A stretch of 7,981 nt of DNA, taken from an uncultured Prevotella sp. GTDB lineage: Bacteria > Bacteroidota > Bacteroidia > Bacteroidales > Bacteroidaceae. Shown in pieces: positions 7,023 through 7,981 of this stretch (within the stretch, counting starts at the first letter, position 1; each line of letters begins with the position of its first letter). The position numbers and the translations under genes were made by a program. The notes beneath the pieces were generated by a model that saw only the letters and a list, made by a program, of their open reading frames with translations, did not search any database and had not been told where the DNA came from. Location: NCBI GenBank assembly GCA_947095945.1, contig CAMUQM010000085.1, forward strand, positions 1 through 7,981, read 5' to 3'.

Positions 7023-7054
7023 CAAACTTAATAAAAAAAGGCGAAATCAGCAAC
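7023..7054 (-). promoter_or_regulatory. Probable promoter of the YihY-family gene
   Basis: Read on the - strand, GTTG (7051-7054, three of four matches to TTTG) lies 20 nt before TAAGTTTG (7023-7030), a full match to TAnnTTTG. Transcription would begin near 7016-7018, giving an untranslated leader of about 30 nt before the ATG at 6984. Confidence 0.55.
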
Positions 7055-7083
7055 GTTTTTACCTTTTAATATTTATAACATTA

Positions 7084-7095
7084 ACTGATATCAGT
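7084..7095. repeat. Perfect 12-bp palindrome upstream of the YihY-family promoter
   Basis: ACTGATATCAGT is a perfect palindrome. After one mismatched position on each side the symmetry continues for two more bases (TT at 7081-7082, AA at 7097-7098). It lies about 30 nt upstream of the -33 box, where a dimeric regulator could bind. No second copy is seen in the window, so a regulatory role is only a possibility. Confidence 0.3.
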
Positions 7096-7181
7096 CAAGT
7101 TTATAGGATAGCATTCAGATACTTTTAGCCGTCGTCTTCTGAGAACAATTGCTGACTATTTGTAATAAAAATTCATACCCT

Positions 7182-7291
7182 CAAATTTAAATAACGCTTA
7201 ATTGCATTTGAATTAAGGCTTAATTGACGTCTAAAAGATGCCCTTTTGCAACATTACTAACGCTCTTTTGAAGGCTTACTAAGCACCTTTT
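7182..7291 (-). repeat. Five imperfect 22-nt tandem units, probable dispersed intergenic element
   Basis: Five successive blocks of exactly 22 nt can be laid out on the - strand from 7291 down: 7270-7291, 7248-7269, 7226-7247, 7204-7225 and 7182-7203. The first three begin AAAAG and the last two AATTAAG. Every unit has GC at positions 7-9, and TTAGTAA recurs at the same place in the first two. On the + strand this appears as GCTTAATTG (7196, 7218), GCCCTTTTG (7240), GCTCTTTTG (7262) and GCACCTTTT (7283). The units are diverged, so this is not a recent expansion or a CRISPR array. I have an unverified memory of near-identical sequence recurring between genes in Prevotella genomes. Its limits are uncertain and may include the hairpin at 7301-7335. 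Confidence 0.55.
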
Positions 7292-7300
7292 CTTGCACGA

Positions 7301-7335
7301 CTTTGCAACCAATTGATAACCTGTTAGTTACAAAG
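7301..7335 (-). repeat. Inverted repeat beside the 22-nt units, pairs best as - strand RNA
   Basis: Positions 7301-7312 and 7324-7335 form a 12-bp inverted repeat with an 11-base loop. As + strand RNA there are two C-A mismatches. As - strand RNA the same two positions become G-U pairs and the stem is continuous. No T-run follows, so it is not a typical terminator. It probably belongs to the adjacent repeat element. Confidence 0.5.
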
Positions 7336-7429
7336 ACATGTTTTAATGCTATTATTTCGCCTTATTAAAGGAAATCAAACAATAAAAATGTAATTATTTT
7401 TCACAACCAAATGGTTTGATTATTGGCAC
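7336..7429. other. AT-rich spacer, no clear feature
   Basis: This stretch is between the repeat element and the MBOAT terminator. It has a short inverted repeat (AACCA/TGGTT around 7407-7418) and nothing else that I can support. The remaining gene-free sequence to the left, 7096-7181, also shows no recognisable feature. Confidence 0.4.
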
Positions 7430-7495
7430 AATAAAAGAGAAAAATAAAACAGCACATACTGCTAATCTAATATTTAGTTTAACAAAATGCGCTGT
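7430..7495 (-). terminator. Probable Rho-independent terminator of the MBOAT gene
   Basis: On the - strand, ACAGCGCA (7495 down to 7488) pairs with TGTGCTGT (7456 down to 7449). This is eight base pairs with one G-U that would be a mismatch on the other strand. TTTTATTTTTCTCTTTT follows at once (7448 to about 7432). The 31-base interior contains a small CTAA/TTAG stem. It lies 20 nt past the MBOAT stop codon, the expected place. The long loop makes it less certain than a simple hairpin. Confidence 0.55.
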
Positions 7496-7514
7496 CTATT
7501 ATACAAAGTGCCAA

Positions 7515-7981
7515 TTAGAACTGGAAATAAATAAATGGCTGTATATCAGAACTCTTTACCTGCATAATAATGAAGATAACGATAGTGATAGCAATTGCAG
7601 AAATCAACACACCACCCTTTTCAAAGATTCGCACACAGCGATTCTGCCATGAATCTGGTATCCAATGAGTAAGGAGAGCAAATATCATCAATAAGAATAC
7701 ATACTTATATCCCATAAAGACATCAGGAAGTACAGAAGGATTGAACTTCGTAAACATCTGCTTAACCATTACCCACACCGCATCAAAGTCCTTGCAACGG
7801 AAGAAGAGCCATGTAAAACAGAGAACGTGGAAAGTGATGAATACTGAAACAAAACGACGAATACCAGATGGATGATAACGACGGTCGTGGTTCATAACAG
7901 TCTGTGACCAGAACTTATGCACACAAACCAATGCACCATGTAGTACACCCCAAACAACAAAGTTCAACGATGCACCATGCC
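7515..7981 (-). CDS. MBOAT family O-acyltransferase, C-terminal part, 5' end beyond window
   Basis: The frame is open from the right edge to TAA at 7515-7517, with 154 full codons visible. It begins HGASLNFVVWGVLHG, the region of MBOAT proteins (AlgI, DltB and relatives) that carries the near-invariant catalytic histidine. One of the two His codons, at 7977-7979 or 7938-7940, is that residue; by the usual W-H-G-A-S motif I favour the first. Three hydrophobic segments follow (RFVSVFITFHVLCFTWLFF; YKYVFLLMIFALLTHW; VLISAIAITIVIFIIMQV), and the chain ends in the aromatic FIYFQF typical of AlgI-like proteins. Full-length members have about 450-500 residues, so roughly two thirds is missing. These membrane enzymes acylate extracytoplasmic polymers such as polysaccharides, often with an SGNH-type partner, which cannot be seen here. 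The TTG at 7965-7967 is internal, not a start. Confidence 0.92.
   Translation of the reverse strand, partial: HGASLNFVVWGVLHGALVCVHKFWSQTVMNHDRRYHPSGIRRFVSVFITFHVLCFTWLFFRCKDFDAVWVMVKQMFTKFNPSVLPDVFMGYKYVFLLMIFALLTHWIPDSWQNRCVRIFEKGGVLISAIAITIVIFIIMQVKSSDIQPFIYFQF

Noticed and set aside
7182..7291. CRISPR array
   Set aside because: There is no alternation of identical repeats with unique spacers, the units are diverged, and there are no cas genes.
7416..7652. 78-codon open frame on the + strand
   Set aside because: It overlaps the MBOAT coding region antisense and its terminator, has low-complexity composition and resembles no protein family.

Overview
The window most resembles a chromosomal segment of a Prevotella-like member of the Bacteroidales. 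It is AT-rich, has no Shine-Dalgarno sequences ahead of its genes (A-rich leaders instead), and carries Bacteroidetes-type promoters (TTTG about 20 nt before TAnnTTTG). The protein families present (PurT, FdtA/QdtA cupin, Acetyltransf_6 acyltransferase, GH125 mannosidase, YihY/BrkB, MBOAT) fit that assignment. The genus is inferred from the look of the proteins and of two intergenic elements, not from a search.

Left part (1-5086, all + strand): the 3' part of purT (purine synthesis) is followed by four closely spaced genes. These are a sugar 3,4-ketoisomerase (FdtA/QdtA type), a FemAB/GNAT-like acyltransferase, a DegT/DnrJ/EryC1 PLP aminotransferase, and an exported GH125 alpha-mannosidase. 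The gaps are 29, 67, 46 and 16 nt, with no terminator seen between genes. The first three look like a short pathway. A 4-keto-6-deoxyhexose nucleotide would be isomerised to the 3-keto form, aminated at C3, and the amine probably acylated, giving a 3-acylamido-3,6-dideoxyhexose for a surface glycan. The GH125 enzyme shares the transcription unit but acts outside the cytoplasm on alpha-mannosides.

Middle (5087-5637): no protein gene. It contains a strong promoter match followed within about 100 nt by a 12-bp GTGA-capped hairpin and a 10-bp terminator hairpin. Together these make a self-contained small transcript of about 95 nt with no gene behind it. A second, apparently bidirectional terminator at 5471-5507 separates this + strand block from the convergent genes.

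Right part (5638-7981, - strand): a six-helix YihY/BrkB membrane protein with a long cytosolic C-terminal extension, then a gene-free 530-nt stretch, then the C-terminal end of an MBOAT O-acyltransferase that runs off the right edge. The 530-nt stretch holds a probable yihY-family promoter, a 12-bp palindrome, five imperfect 22-nt repeat units ending beside a hairpin that pairs better as - strand RNA, and a probable terminator for the MBOAT gene.

There is no CRISPR array, transposase, tRNA or rRNA gene. The best candidates for something little described are the small RNA at 5204-5300, the 22-nt repeat element at 7182-7335, and the amino-sugar cassette with its unusual acyltransferase.
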